DNA of 12,695 nt from Campylobacterota bacterium. GTDB taxonomy: Bacteria; Campylobacterota; Campylobacteria; Campylobacterales; JALSKU01. The stretch spans positions 1 through 12,695 of the forward strand of contig JAADDL010000027.1 of the NCBI GenBank assembly GCA_013153915.1, written 5' to 3'. Both the position numbers and the translations under genes were made by a program. The notes beneath the pieces are model-generated. The model saw only the letters and a list, made by a program, of their open reading frames with translations. It had not been told where the DNA came from and ran no database searches. Position 1 is the stretch's first letter. Every line of letters starts with the position of its first letter. Shown here piece by piece: positions 1 through 7,180 of the stretch.

Positions 1-42
1 GAAAAAATTTTCAGTTGCGTTTTTGGTAAATTTGTATATCAA
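1..42 (-). CDS. Possible 5' end of a divergent gene (partial, unidentified)
   Basis: On the - strand a TTG at 42-40 opens a frame with no stop to the window edge (14 codons, beginning MIYKFTKNATENFF). An AAAGG Shine-Dalgarno-like stretch sits at 54-50, seven bases before the TTG. A TACAAT hexamer, a fair -10 box, lies on the same strand at 76-71 inside the loop of the inverted repeat, which would give a leader of about 20 nt. No family can be recognised from 14 residues. An open frame this short is expected by chance in AT-rich DNA, and the + strand is also open here until a TGA at 61-63, so an upstream + gene ending there is an alternative. Confidence 0.2.
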   Translation of the reverse strand, partial: MIYKFTKNATENFF

Positions 43-55
43 CTTCCAACCTTTA

Positions 56-89
56 AAATTTGATAGATATATTGTACACTATCAAATTT
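56..89. promoter_or_regulatory. Perfect 11-bp inverted repeat, candidate operator at the operon promoter
   Basis: The arms AAATTTGATAG (56-66) and CTATCAAATTT (79-89) are exact reverse complements separated by 12 nt. The spacer contains TATATT (68-73, a possible + strand -10), TACAAT on the - strand (76-71, a possible divergent -10) and the small palindrome TGTACA (73-78). A repressor dimer binding both arms would cover either -10 box. An RNA hairpin acting as a terminator for an upstream gene is less likely, because each arm has only two G/C pairs and no T-run follows. TATCAT at 115-120 is an alternative -10 closer to the first gene. The repeat is seen directly; the operator role is inference. 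Confidence 0.4.
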
Positions 90-137
90 AAATAGTAGTT
101 TAAAGAAATAATAGTATCATATATGTTATTAAAAATT

Positions 138-143
138 GGGGGA
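138..143 (+). promoter_or_regulatory. Ribosome binding site that fixes a TTG start for the permease gene
   Basis: GGGGGA lies five bases before the TTG at 149. The frame upstream of 149 has no ATG, GTG or TTG before an in-frame TAA at 101-103, so the TTG is the most upstream possible start and is supported by this site. Confidence 0.6.
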
Positions 144-148
144 ATATA

Positions 149-892
149 TTGGTAGTATTATCGATTCTCGGTGTAGTTATAGGTTTTTTATCGGGCTTTT
201 TCGCTATAGGGGGCGGCACGATGCTTGTGCCAGCTTTGTTGTATCTAGGATATGATATAAAAACCGCTATAGGTATATCGGTAACCCAGATGGTTTTTAG
301 CTCACTTTACGGCTCGTATCTAAACTACAAAAAAGGCTCACTTCATGTAGGAAACTCTTTAGCCGTGGGTATAGGAGGATTTTTAGGAGCTTTAAATAGC
401 GGTTTTATAGTGACTCATCTATCATCAAAAGTATTAACCGTTATCTTTTTATCTTTTGTCATTTTGGCTATATATAGGTTTTTCAAAGCTCCTCAAGTAT
501 CTAGCGAACCTGAGATAAATAACAATATATTGCTATTTTTTATAGGATATTTTGTAGGAACCATGTCTATAAGCGTGGGTATCGGAGGAGCGTTGCTTAT
601 CACTCCGATACTAGTGGGATTTTTGCACTTTCCTTTGAAAAAAGCGCTCTCTTCAGCCCTATTTTTTGTGATATTTTCATCCATTTCCGGATTTGCCAGT
701 TTGTCCTATTTCGGACATATCGACTACGCAAAAGGCTTTTTAGTGGGTGCTTTTTCACTTGTGGGGGTATATTTTGGCATCATGTTTTCTCATAAAACCG
801 ATAAAACAAGACATAAAAAGTTACTCTTGATTTTTTATGTGGTTATTTTGCTTTTGATACTAAATAAACTATTTAAACCTTTTGGAGCGTAA
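149..892 (+). CDS. TauE/SafE family (DUF81) membrane permease
   Basis: This 247-residue integral inner-membrane protein belongs to the TauE/SafE family, whose members are proposed to move sulfite, sulfoacetate or other organosulfur and small anions out of or across the cytoplasmic membrane. The substrate here cannot be read from sequence. The family's internal duplication is visible. The first half has a glycine-rich GGG (residues 21-23) followed by MLVPALLYLG and a polar GISVTQ segment. The second half repeats this as GIGG (144-147), LLITPILVG and a serine-rich SSALFF segment. Hydrophobic stretches suggest seven or eight membrane spans. Length is usual for the family. Translation starts at TTG behind GGGGGA; no other start is possible upstream. 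Its TAA stop abuts the uvrA ATG, so it leads the operon. Family assignment is firm, transport role is by family, substrate unknown. Confidence 0.85.
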   Translation: MVVLSILGVVIGFLSGFFAIGGGTMLVPALLYLGYDIKTAIGISVTQMVFSSLYGSYLNYKKGSLHVGNSLAVGIGGFLGALNSGFIVTHLSSKVLTVIFLSFVILAIYRFFKAPQVSSEPEINNNILLFFIGYFVGTMSISVGIGGALLITPILVGFLHFPLKKALSSALFFVIFSSISGFASLSYFGHIDYAKGFLVGAFSLVGVYFGIMFSHKTDKTRHKKLLLIFYVVILLLILNKLFKPFGA

Positions 893-3703
893 ATGATAAA
901 GATTTATAACGCAAAAGAGAATAACTTAGATATAGACTATCTTGAAATCCCGAAAAATTCGCTTGTGGTGGTGACAGGTATAAGCGGTAGCGGAAAAAGT
1001 ACGCTGGCTTTCGATACTTTGTATGCGGAAGGTCAAAGAAGATATATAGAGTCTTTATCTTCTTATGCAAGACAATTTTTAGATAGGATCGGCAAGCCCG
1101 ATGTCGAGAGGATAGAGGGGTTGACTCCCGCTATCGCCATAGACCAAAAGACAACGAGCAAAAATCCCCGTTCAACCGTCGGAACGATAACGGAGATATA
1201 TGACTATTTAAGGCTTTTATATGCAAGAGTGGGGGTGCAATACTGTTATAAGTGCGGGCAAAAGATCTCCAAAATGTCCTCAAGCGATATCATAGAAGAG
1301 GTGTTGAAACTGCCTAAAAACGCCAAGATAGTTTTATCTGCGCCTTTAGTCAAAGAGAAGAAAGGTTCGTTTGCCGATATGCTTGAATCTTTAAGGCATA
1401 AAGGCTATGTAAGGGCGATGATAGACGGCGTTATGGTGAGGCTTGATGAAGAGATAGAGCTTAAAAAGACGAAAAAACATACCATTAAAGTCGTCATAGA
1501 TAGAGTGATTGTAAAAGATGAAAACAGAAGCAGAATAGCCGAAGATGTCGAAAAGGCTTTAAATGAGAGTTACGGCGAGCTTGAAGTCGATATATTAAAT
1601 TATAAAGAGTTGGGTCTGGATAGCGAACACATCCACTTTAGCGAACATAACGCTTGTTTTGAGTGCAAGATAAGCTACGAACCGCTTGAGCCGCTGTCTT
1701 TCTCCTTTAACTCTCCAAAAGGGGCTTGTGAGCTTTGTGACGGTCTTGGGATAAGATACTCTTTGGATATGAGCAGGATAATTGATGAGGATTTGAGTAT
1801 CAACGAAGGCGCTATAAAGATATTGTACGGTTTTAACAAAGGATACTATTTTAAATTTTTAAAAGCGTTTTGTTCGGCGGCGGATATTGATATGGATACT
1901 CCGTTTTCCGATTTGCCCGAACATCAAAAAAAAGCCGTAATGCACGGCGGAGTGGAGATAGCCGAATTTACTTGGAAAAGGCATAGGCTCAAAAGAAAGT
2001 GGGAAGGCGTCGTAAAATTGGCGTATGATATGCTAAAAAACGAAAAAGATATCAATGAATATATGAGCGAAAAGGTTTGTAGTTCTTGCAAGGGTTATAG
2101 ACTAAAAAAGGAGAGTCTATTTGTCAAGGTTGCCGACAGAGGGATATCGGACATCCTCGATATGCCTATAGACGAAGCATACGAGTTTTTTTCAAACGAT
2201 AAAAATTTTGAATATTTTTCCAAATTGCAAAAAGAGATAAGCGCTCCTATATTGAAAGAGATAAGAGAGAGACTTTTTTTCTTGAAAGATGTGGGGCTTG
2301 GGTATTTGACGCTCGGCAGGGACGCTAGGACTATAAGCGGCGGAGAAGCTCAAAGGATAAGGATAGCATCCCAGATAGGAAGCGGACTAAGCGGTGTGAT
2401 GTATGTTTTGGACGAGCCTAGTATCGGTCTTCATGAAAGAGATACCTTAAAGCTTATAAAAACTCTAAAAAATTTGCAACAAAAAGGCAACTCCGTTATA
2501 GTCGTCGAGCATGACAAGGAGACCATAAAAGCGGCGGATTTTATAGTGGATATCGGTCCGGGTGCCGGTATAAACGGAGGTAAAGTCGTTTTTAGCGGAA
2601 CATACGAAAAGCTTTTAAAGAGCAAAACTTTGACGGCGGATTATCTTACCGGTAGAAAACGGATAGATTATAGAAAGGATAGAGAGCAAAAAGAGTATAT
2701 AACTTTAAAAAATATCAATATAAACAACATAAAAAACCTCGATGTCAAGATACCTCTAAAAAATATGGTTTGCGTGACGGGGGTTAGCGGTAGCGGTAAA
2801 AGTTCTCTTATACTTCAAACCCTTTTGCCTATCGCCAAGGAGTATTTAAATAGAGCTAAAAAGGTTAAAAAAGTATCGGGAGTTGAGTGCGAAGGACTTG
2901 ATAAGCTCGATAAGGTCATCTATCTTGACCAAAGCCCGATAGGCAGAACGCCAAGAAGCAACCCTGCTACGTATACCGGCGTTATGGATGAGATAAGAGT
3001 GCTTTTTTCTCAAACTAAAGAGGCAAAGATAAGAGGTTATAAGGTCGGTAGATTTTCTTTTAATGTAAAAGGCGGCAGGTGTGAAAAGTGTAAAGGCGAG
3101 GGCGAGATAAAGATAGAGATGCATTTTTTGCCCGATATCATGGTAAAATGTGATGCTTGTAACGGCACGAGGTATAACGCTCAAACCTTAGAGATAAAGT
3201 ATAAGGGCAAAAGTATAAGTGATGTTTTAAATATGAGCGTAGATGAAGCGACGGAGTTTTTTAGGGCTATTCCTAAGATTTATCACAAATTAAAAACATT
3301 GCAAGATGTCGGTCTTGGCTATATACTCTTGGGACAAAACGCAGTAACCCTAAGCGGAGGAGAGGCTCAAAGGATAAAACTCTCAAAAGAGCTCGGTAAA
3401 AAAGATACCGGAAATACCCTTTATATTTTGGATGAGCCTACAACAGGTCTTCATTTTGCCGATATAGATAAGTTAAACAAGGTTTTACATCATCTTGTGG
3501 ATGCCGGCAATAGTGTGATAGTGATAGAACACAATATGGACATCATTAAAAACTGTGACTATATCATAGATATGGGTTACGAAGGTGGAGATAGAGGCGG
3601 ACAAATCATCGCCGAAGGAAGTGTTGAGGAGATAGCAAACAGCTATCAAAAAAGTGGTAGTTATACGGGAAAATTTTTAAAAGAGGAGTTAGAAAATGAC
3701 TGA
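893..3703 (+). CDS. uvrA: UvrA, excinuclease ABC subunit A
   Basis: UvrA is the damage-sensing ATPase of nucleotide excision repair; as a dimer it locates bulky lesions and loads UvrB. All 936 residues expected for the family are present. ABC half I has Walker A GISGSGKST (29-37), signature SGGEA (482-486) and Walker B with D507-E508. Half II has Walker A GVSGSGKSS (630-638), signature SGGEA (821-825) and D847-E848. Zinc modules appear as C255-x2-C258-x20-C279-x2-C282 in the insertion of half I and C730-x2-C733-x19-C753-x2-C756 in half II. Two further CxxC pairs (C118/C121, C396/C399) probably form the third zinc site known from some UvrA structures; that pairing is inference. ATG 893 directly follows the permease stop, with GGAG at 884-887. 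The 3' end overlaps the HDOD gene by 8 nt. No uvrB or uvrC is in the window. Confidence 0.98.
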   Translation: MIKIYNAKENNLDIDYLEIPKNSLVVVTGISGSGKSTLAFDTLYAEGQRRYIESLSSYARQFLDRIGKPDVERIEGLTPAIAIDQKTTSKNPRSTVGTITEIYDYLRLLYARVGVQYCYKCGQKISKMSSSDIIEEVLKLPKNAKIVLSAPLVKEKKGSFADMLESLRHKGYVRAMIDGVMVRLDEEIELKKTKKHTIKVVIDRVIVKDENRSRIAEDVEKALNESYGELEVDILNYKELGLDSEHIHFSEHNACFECKISYEPLEPLSFSFNSPKGACELCDGLGIRYSLDMSRIIDEDLSINEGAIKILYGFNKGYYFKFLKAFCSAADIDMDTPFSDLPEHQKKAVMHGGVEIAEFTWKRHRLKRKWEGVVKLAYDMLKNEKDINEYMSEKVCSSCKGYRLKKESLFVKVADRGISDILDMPIDEAYEFFSNDKNFEYFSKLQKEISAPILKEIRERLFFLKDVGLGYLTLGRDARTISGGEAQRIRIASQIGSGLSGVMYVLDEPSIGLHERDTLKLIKTLKNLQQKGNSVIVVEHDKETIKAADFIVDIGPGAGINGGKVVFSGTYEKLLKSKTLTADYLTGRKRIDYRKDREQKEYITLKNININNIKNLDVKIPLKNMVCVTGVSGSGKSSLILQTLLPIAKEYLNRAKKVKKVSGVECEGLDKLDKVIYLDQSPIGRTPRSNPATYTGVMDEIRVLFSQTKEAKIRGYKVGRFSFNVKGGRCEKCKGEGEIKIEMHFLPDIMVKCDACNGTRYNAQTLEIKYKGKSISDVLNMSVDEATEFFRAIPKIYHKLKTLQDVGLGYILLGQNAVTLSGGEAQRIKLSKELGKKDTGNTLYILDEPTTGLHFADIDKLNKVLHHLVDAGNSVIVIEHNMDIIKNCDYIIDMGYEGGDRGGQIIAEGSVEEIANSYQKSGSYTGKFLKEELEND

Positions 3704-4517
3704 AGGATTATTGGATAGGATTAAGTCGATACCGCCTTTGCCTAAGACTTTTATCGAAATTGAAAAGATATATAGAAGTGACGACGGAACGATTTCCGAA
3801 ATGTCAAAAGTAGTCGAGAAAGATCCGATGCTGGTAGCAAATATCTTGAAACTTGTCAATTCTCCGCTGTACGGTCTTAGAAACGAGATAAAAAGTGTTT
3901 CTCAAGCGGTTTCGATGCTAGGTATGAAAGAGGTATATACTCTAAGTGCGGCGGTATCGGTCAAAAAACTTTTAAAAGTAGATATGGAGCCTTACGGTGT
4001 CGAGCCTGAAAGATTTGCTATGATATCCAATATGCAAGGAGCTATGGTTAGATATTGGCTAAAAAAAGTGGATTTTTCAAAAGCGGACGCTTTGTTTATG
4101 CCGGCACTTTTGCAAGAGACGGGCAAGATCATCATAGCCGATGAGATAGTAAAGAACGATGAGGTTTTTCAATTTAAATCGGATATACAAAGCGCTACCG
4201 ATATATCTCAAGTCGAAAAGATGTATGTAGATACTACTTCATCGGTAGTAACGGCAAAGATATTCGAGCATTGGGGATTTGATGATTTTATAGTAAATAT
4301 CATCAAATATAGCGACAGTTATCAAAGCGCACCCGATGAATATAGAGAATTTTCTATGTATTTAAAGGTTATTAAAACCGCGGTCGCCGTTAATTCTCCT
4401 CTTTCTGAAAGAAATATAGCGATCGCCACTCATATGGTTGAAAAAGAGTCCGCAAATAAAGAGGGATTTTTGGACGCGGTAAAACAGATCAAGGAGCAAT
4501 ACGGAGATAAGATTTGA
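3696..4517 (+). CDS. HDOD-domain protein (putative signalling/regulatory protein)
   Basis: This 273-residue soluble protein has an HDOD domain over roughly residues 10-205. The typical opening IPPLPKTF (12-19), the helix containing DPMLVANILKLVNSPLYG and the following AVSMLGMKEV are clear. HDOD domains resemble HD phosphohydrolases but lack the metal-binding His-Asp. Here the equivalent site reads LLQETGK (138-144), with QE where HD would stand, so enzymatic activity is not expected. HDOD proteins are linked to signal transduction, chemotaxis and biofilm control in several bacteria, but there is no defined role for this one. No second output domain (GGDEF, EAL, receiver) is present; the last 70 residues are helical and unassigned. 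ATG 3696 has GAGGAG at 3683-3688 and overlaps uvrA by 8 nt, and the 3' end overlaps polA by 4 nt. The tight placement between two repair genes is notable but is not proof of function. Confidence 0.88.
   Translation: MTEGLLDRIKSIPPLPKTFIEIEKIYRSDDGTISEMSKVVEKDPMLVANILKLVNSPLYGLRNEIKSVSQAVSMLGMKEVYTLSAAVSVKKLLKVDMEPYGVEPERFAMISNMQGAMVRYWLKKVDFSKADALFMPALLQETGKIIIADEIVKNDEVFQFKSDIQSATDISQVEKMYVDTTSSVVTAKIFEHWGFDDFIVNIIKYSDSYQSAPDEYREFSMYLKVIKTAVAVNSPLSERNIAIATHMVEKESANKEGFLDAVKQIKEQYGDKI
4503..4506 (+). promoter_or_regulatory. Ribosome binding site fixing the TTG start of polA
   Basis: GGAG lies seven bases before the TTG at 4514. The TTG overlaps the HDOD gene's TGA stop as TTGA, a typical stop-start arrangement for translational coupling. 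The resulting N terminus places the catalytic Asp of the 5' nuclease at residue 8, where the family expects it. Confidence 0.7.
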
Positions 4518-7180
4518 AGACATTAACCGTTATAGATACATTCGGTTTTTTCTTTAGAAACTACTTTGCTTTACCTCATTTGAGAAACAAAGACGGTTTT
4601 CCGACGGGTCTTTTGACCGGTTTTATAAATTTTATAGCAAATATAGAAAAAGAGCATCCAAACGGCTACTTGCTTTTTGCTCTTGATAGTAAAGGCAAAA
4701 GTTTTAGAAACGATATATACCCCGAATACAAAGCCAATAGACCGCCTGCACCCGAAGAGCTTTTGAAGCAACTTCCGGTCGCTATCGAGTGGATAGAGAA
4801 AATGGGTTTTCAAGAGTTGGAAAAAGATAGGTATGAGGCGGACGACATCATCGCTTCGGTGACAAAAGCGGCTAAAGAGCACGGCTTTAAAGTGCGGATA
4901 GTAAGTCATGATAAAGACTTGTATCAACTCATAGACGACGATAAAGTGGTGCTTTACGATCCTATAAAAAAAGAGAATATCAACGAAGAGAAGTGCAAAG
5001 AAAAGTTTGGAGTAGATCCAAAACACATCATCGACTATCTTGCTTTGGTGGGCGATAGTGCGGACAATATCCCGGGAGTTAAAGGTATAGGAGCCAAAGG
5101 GGCAAAGAAGCTTATAGATGAGTTTGGCTCTATCGAAAATATATATGCAAACATAGATAAGATAAGAAACGAAAGAACGAAAAAATTGCTACTTGAAGGC
5201 AAAGATAGAGCTTTTTTGAGTAAAAAGCTCGTTGCTTTGAAGTATGATCTTTTTGATGGGGATTTTGATATTGAAAAGTTTAAAATCCCAAGTGAAAATG
5301 TGATATTGAAGATAAAAGAGGATCTTTTAAAGTATGACATAAAAGCCGTTTTAAAAAGATTTCAAAACCAAATGCAAGATAACGATACGGTTACAAAAGA
5401 GACAAAAAGCAAAGAGTTTGAAGATATTTTACTTGACACCAAAGAGAAGCTTTTTGAAACGATAGATCTCATAAAAGATGACGCCGTGGTGGCGTTTGAT
5501 ACCGAAACAACCTCTTTAAATACGAAAGATGCCAAGATAGTCGGTTTTTCTTTTGCTTTTGATCTCAAAAAAGCTTACTATGTTCCCATTGCCCACAGTT
5601 ATCTTGGAGTTGAAAGGCAAGTTTTAAAAGCCGACGCCAAAGAGGCTTTAAAGAGGCTGATGGGATTTAAGGTAGTGGGGCAAAATCTAAAATACGACTT
5701 AGCGGTTTTGTATAAAAATTTTGGATTTGAAAGGATAGAGCCTTTTGGGGATACGATGATACTCTCTTGGCTTTTAAATCCCGAGCTAAGTGCCGGTCTC
5801 GATAAGATGGCGGATAGATTTTTCGGCTACAAGATGAAGAGTTTTAAAGAGACGGTAAAAAAGGGAGAGGATTTTTCCAGTGTCGATATCCAAAGTGCCA
5901 AGTTTTACGCAAGTGAAGATGCTTGGATGACCCTAAGGCTGTATGAAAAGCTTACCAATCTACTTGACGAAGTATTGAAAAAAGAGGCTAAAGAGGTTGA
6001 GTATCCGTTTATAAATACCTTGATAGCGATGGAGAGTGAAGGTATCAAGGTGGATTGTGAATTTTTTGAAAAGTTGTTGAAAAATAGCGAAAAAGAGTTG
6101 GCAAAATTGACAAAAGAGATATATGAGCTTGCCGGAGAAGAGTTCAATATCAACTCCACCAAGCAACTTGGAGCTATTTTGTTTGATAAGTTAAAGCTAA
6201 GGGTGATACGAAAGACTAAAACGGGCTATAGTACCGATGAGAGAGTCTTAAACGAGTTAAAAAACGACCATCCCATCATTGAAAAGATACTGCAATACAG
6301 AGAGTACTATAAACTCCAATCAACCTATATAAAACCGCTTTTGAAGTATGGATATAGCGATAAAAATCATAGAGTTTACACTTCGTTTTTGCAAACGGGT
6401 ACGGCTACGGGGAGACTAAGCTCACAAAATCCGAATCTCCAAAATATCCCTACAAGAACCGAACTTGGAAGAGAGATAAGAAAAGGTTTTGTTGCCAAAG
6501 AGGGATGCAAGCTTATATCGGTGGATTACTCGCAAATAGAGCTTAGGCTTTTAGCCCACTTCTCTCAAGATAGAGCTTTGGTGGACGCTTTTATGCATGA
6601 TAAAGATATACATCTTGAAACGGCGAGGATGATATTTGGTGGAGATGAGGCTATGGAGAAAAGAAATATAGCTAAAGCCGTTAACTTCGGTCTTATCTAC
6701 GGTATGGGTGCTAGAAAACTCTCTCAAACCGTAAATGTGCCCTTAAAGGAGGCAAAAGAGTATATCAAGAGATACTTTGACTCATTTCCGACCGTTAAAA
6801 ACTATCTCGAGTCTATCCAGCATGATGCGGAAAATAGAGGCTATGTGGAGACTCTTTTAAAAAGACGCAGATATTTTGACTTTAAAAGAGCAACTCCGAT
6901 GCAAAAGGCGAGCTATCTAAGGGAAGCTCCAAATACCGTATTTCAAGGGAGTGCGGCTGACCTTATAAAGATGGCTATGAATAAGATAGACAAAGAGTTG
7001 GATAAATCGCAAGGAAAGATGCTGCTTCAAATACACGATGAGTTGATATTTGAAGTTGATGAAAATTTCGTAGATGAGTATGCCTTAAAAGCCAAAGATA
7101 TCATGGAAAATATCTACAAATTAAATATCCCTATAAAGTGTTCGTTGGCGATAGGTGAAAATTGGGGTGATTTAAAATAG
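4514..7180 (+). CDS. polA: DNA polymerase I
   Basis: PolA fills gaps left by excision repair and removes RNA primers during lagging-strand synthesis. The 888 residues hold three domains with intact motifs. The 5'-3' nuclease (about 1-260) has D8, YEADD (107-111), SHDKD (131-135) and GDSADN (180-185), followed by a helix-hairpin-helix-like GVKGIG. The 3'-5' proofreading domain (about 310-490) has D329-T-E331, NLKYD (391-395) and YASED (465-469), so all its metal ligands are kept, unlike in many PolA proteins where this domain has decayed. The polymerase domain has motif A VDYSQIE (670-676), the O-helix from R717 through K721, F725 and Y729, and motif C HDE (841-843). F725 corresponds to the phenylalanine that discriminates against dideoxynucleotides in E. 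coli. Start is TTG in a 4-nt overlap with the HDOD gene; the TAG stop abuts tamA. Confidence 0.98.
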   Translation: MKTLTVIDTFGFFFRNYFALPHLRNKDGFPTGLLTGFINFIANIEKEHPNGYLLFALDSKGKSFRNDIYPEYKANRPPAPEELLKQLPVAIEWIEKMGFQELEKDRYEADDIIASVTKAAKEHGFKVRIVSHDKDLYQLIDDDKVVLYDPIKKENINEEKCKEKFGVDPKHIIDYLALVGDSADNIPGVKGIGAKGAKKLIDEFGSIENIYANIDKIRNERTKKLLLEGKDRAFLSKKLVALKYDLFDGDFDIEKFKIPSENVILKIKEDLLKYDIKAVLKRFQNQMQDNDTVTKETKSKEFEDILLDTKEKLFETIDLIKDDAVVAFDTETTSLNTKDAKIVGFSFAFDLKKAYYVPIAHSYLGVERQVLKADAKEALKRLMGFKVVGQNLKYDLAVLYKNFGFERIEPFGDTMILSWLLNPELSAGLDKMADRFFGYKMKSFKETVKKGEDFSSVDIQSAKFYASEDAWMTLRLYEKLTNLLDEVLKKEAKEVEYPFINTLIAMESEGIKVDCEFFEKLLKNSEKELAKLTKEIYELAGEEFNINSTKQLGAILFDKLKLRVIRKTKTGYSTDERVLNELKNDHPIIEKILQYREYYKLQSTYIKPLLKYGYSDKNHRVYTSFLQTGTATGRLSSQNPNLQNIPTRTELGREIRKGFVAKEGCKLISVDYSQIELRLLAHFSQDRALVDAFMHDKDIHLETARMIFGGDEAMEKRNIAKAVNFGLIYGMGARKLSQTVNVPLKEAKEYIKRYFDSFPTVKNYLESIQHDAENRGYVETLLKRRRYFDFKRATPMQKASYLREAPNTVFQGSAADLIKMAMNKIDKELDKSQGKMLLQIHDELIFEVDENFVDEYALKAKDIMENIYKLNIPIKCSLAIGENWGDLK

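Noticed and set aside
1..63. Open + strand frame ending in TGA at 61-63, as the tail of an upstream gene
   Set aside because: Only 20 codons are visible, the residues match nothing I know, and the stop would sit inside the inverted repeat. It cannot be told from chance; kept only as an alternative to the divergent gene.
2846..3184. 112-codon open frame on the - strand inside uvrA
   Set aside because: Lies wholly opposite the conserved second half of UvrA, with no ribosome binding site or family resemblance.
4571..5026. 151-codon open frame on the - strand inside polA
   Set aside because: Antisense to the well-conserved 5' nuclease domain, low-complexity Phe/Ile-rich translation, no recognisable family. 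It is a shadow of an AT-rich, A-heavy coding strand.
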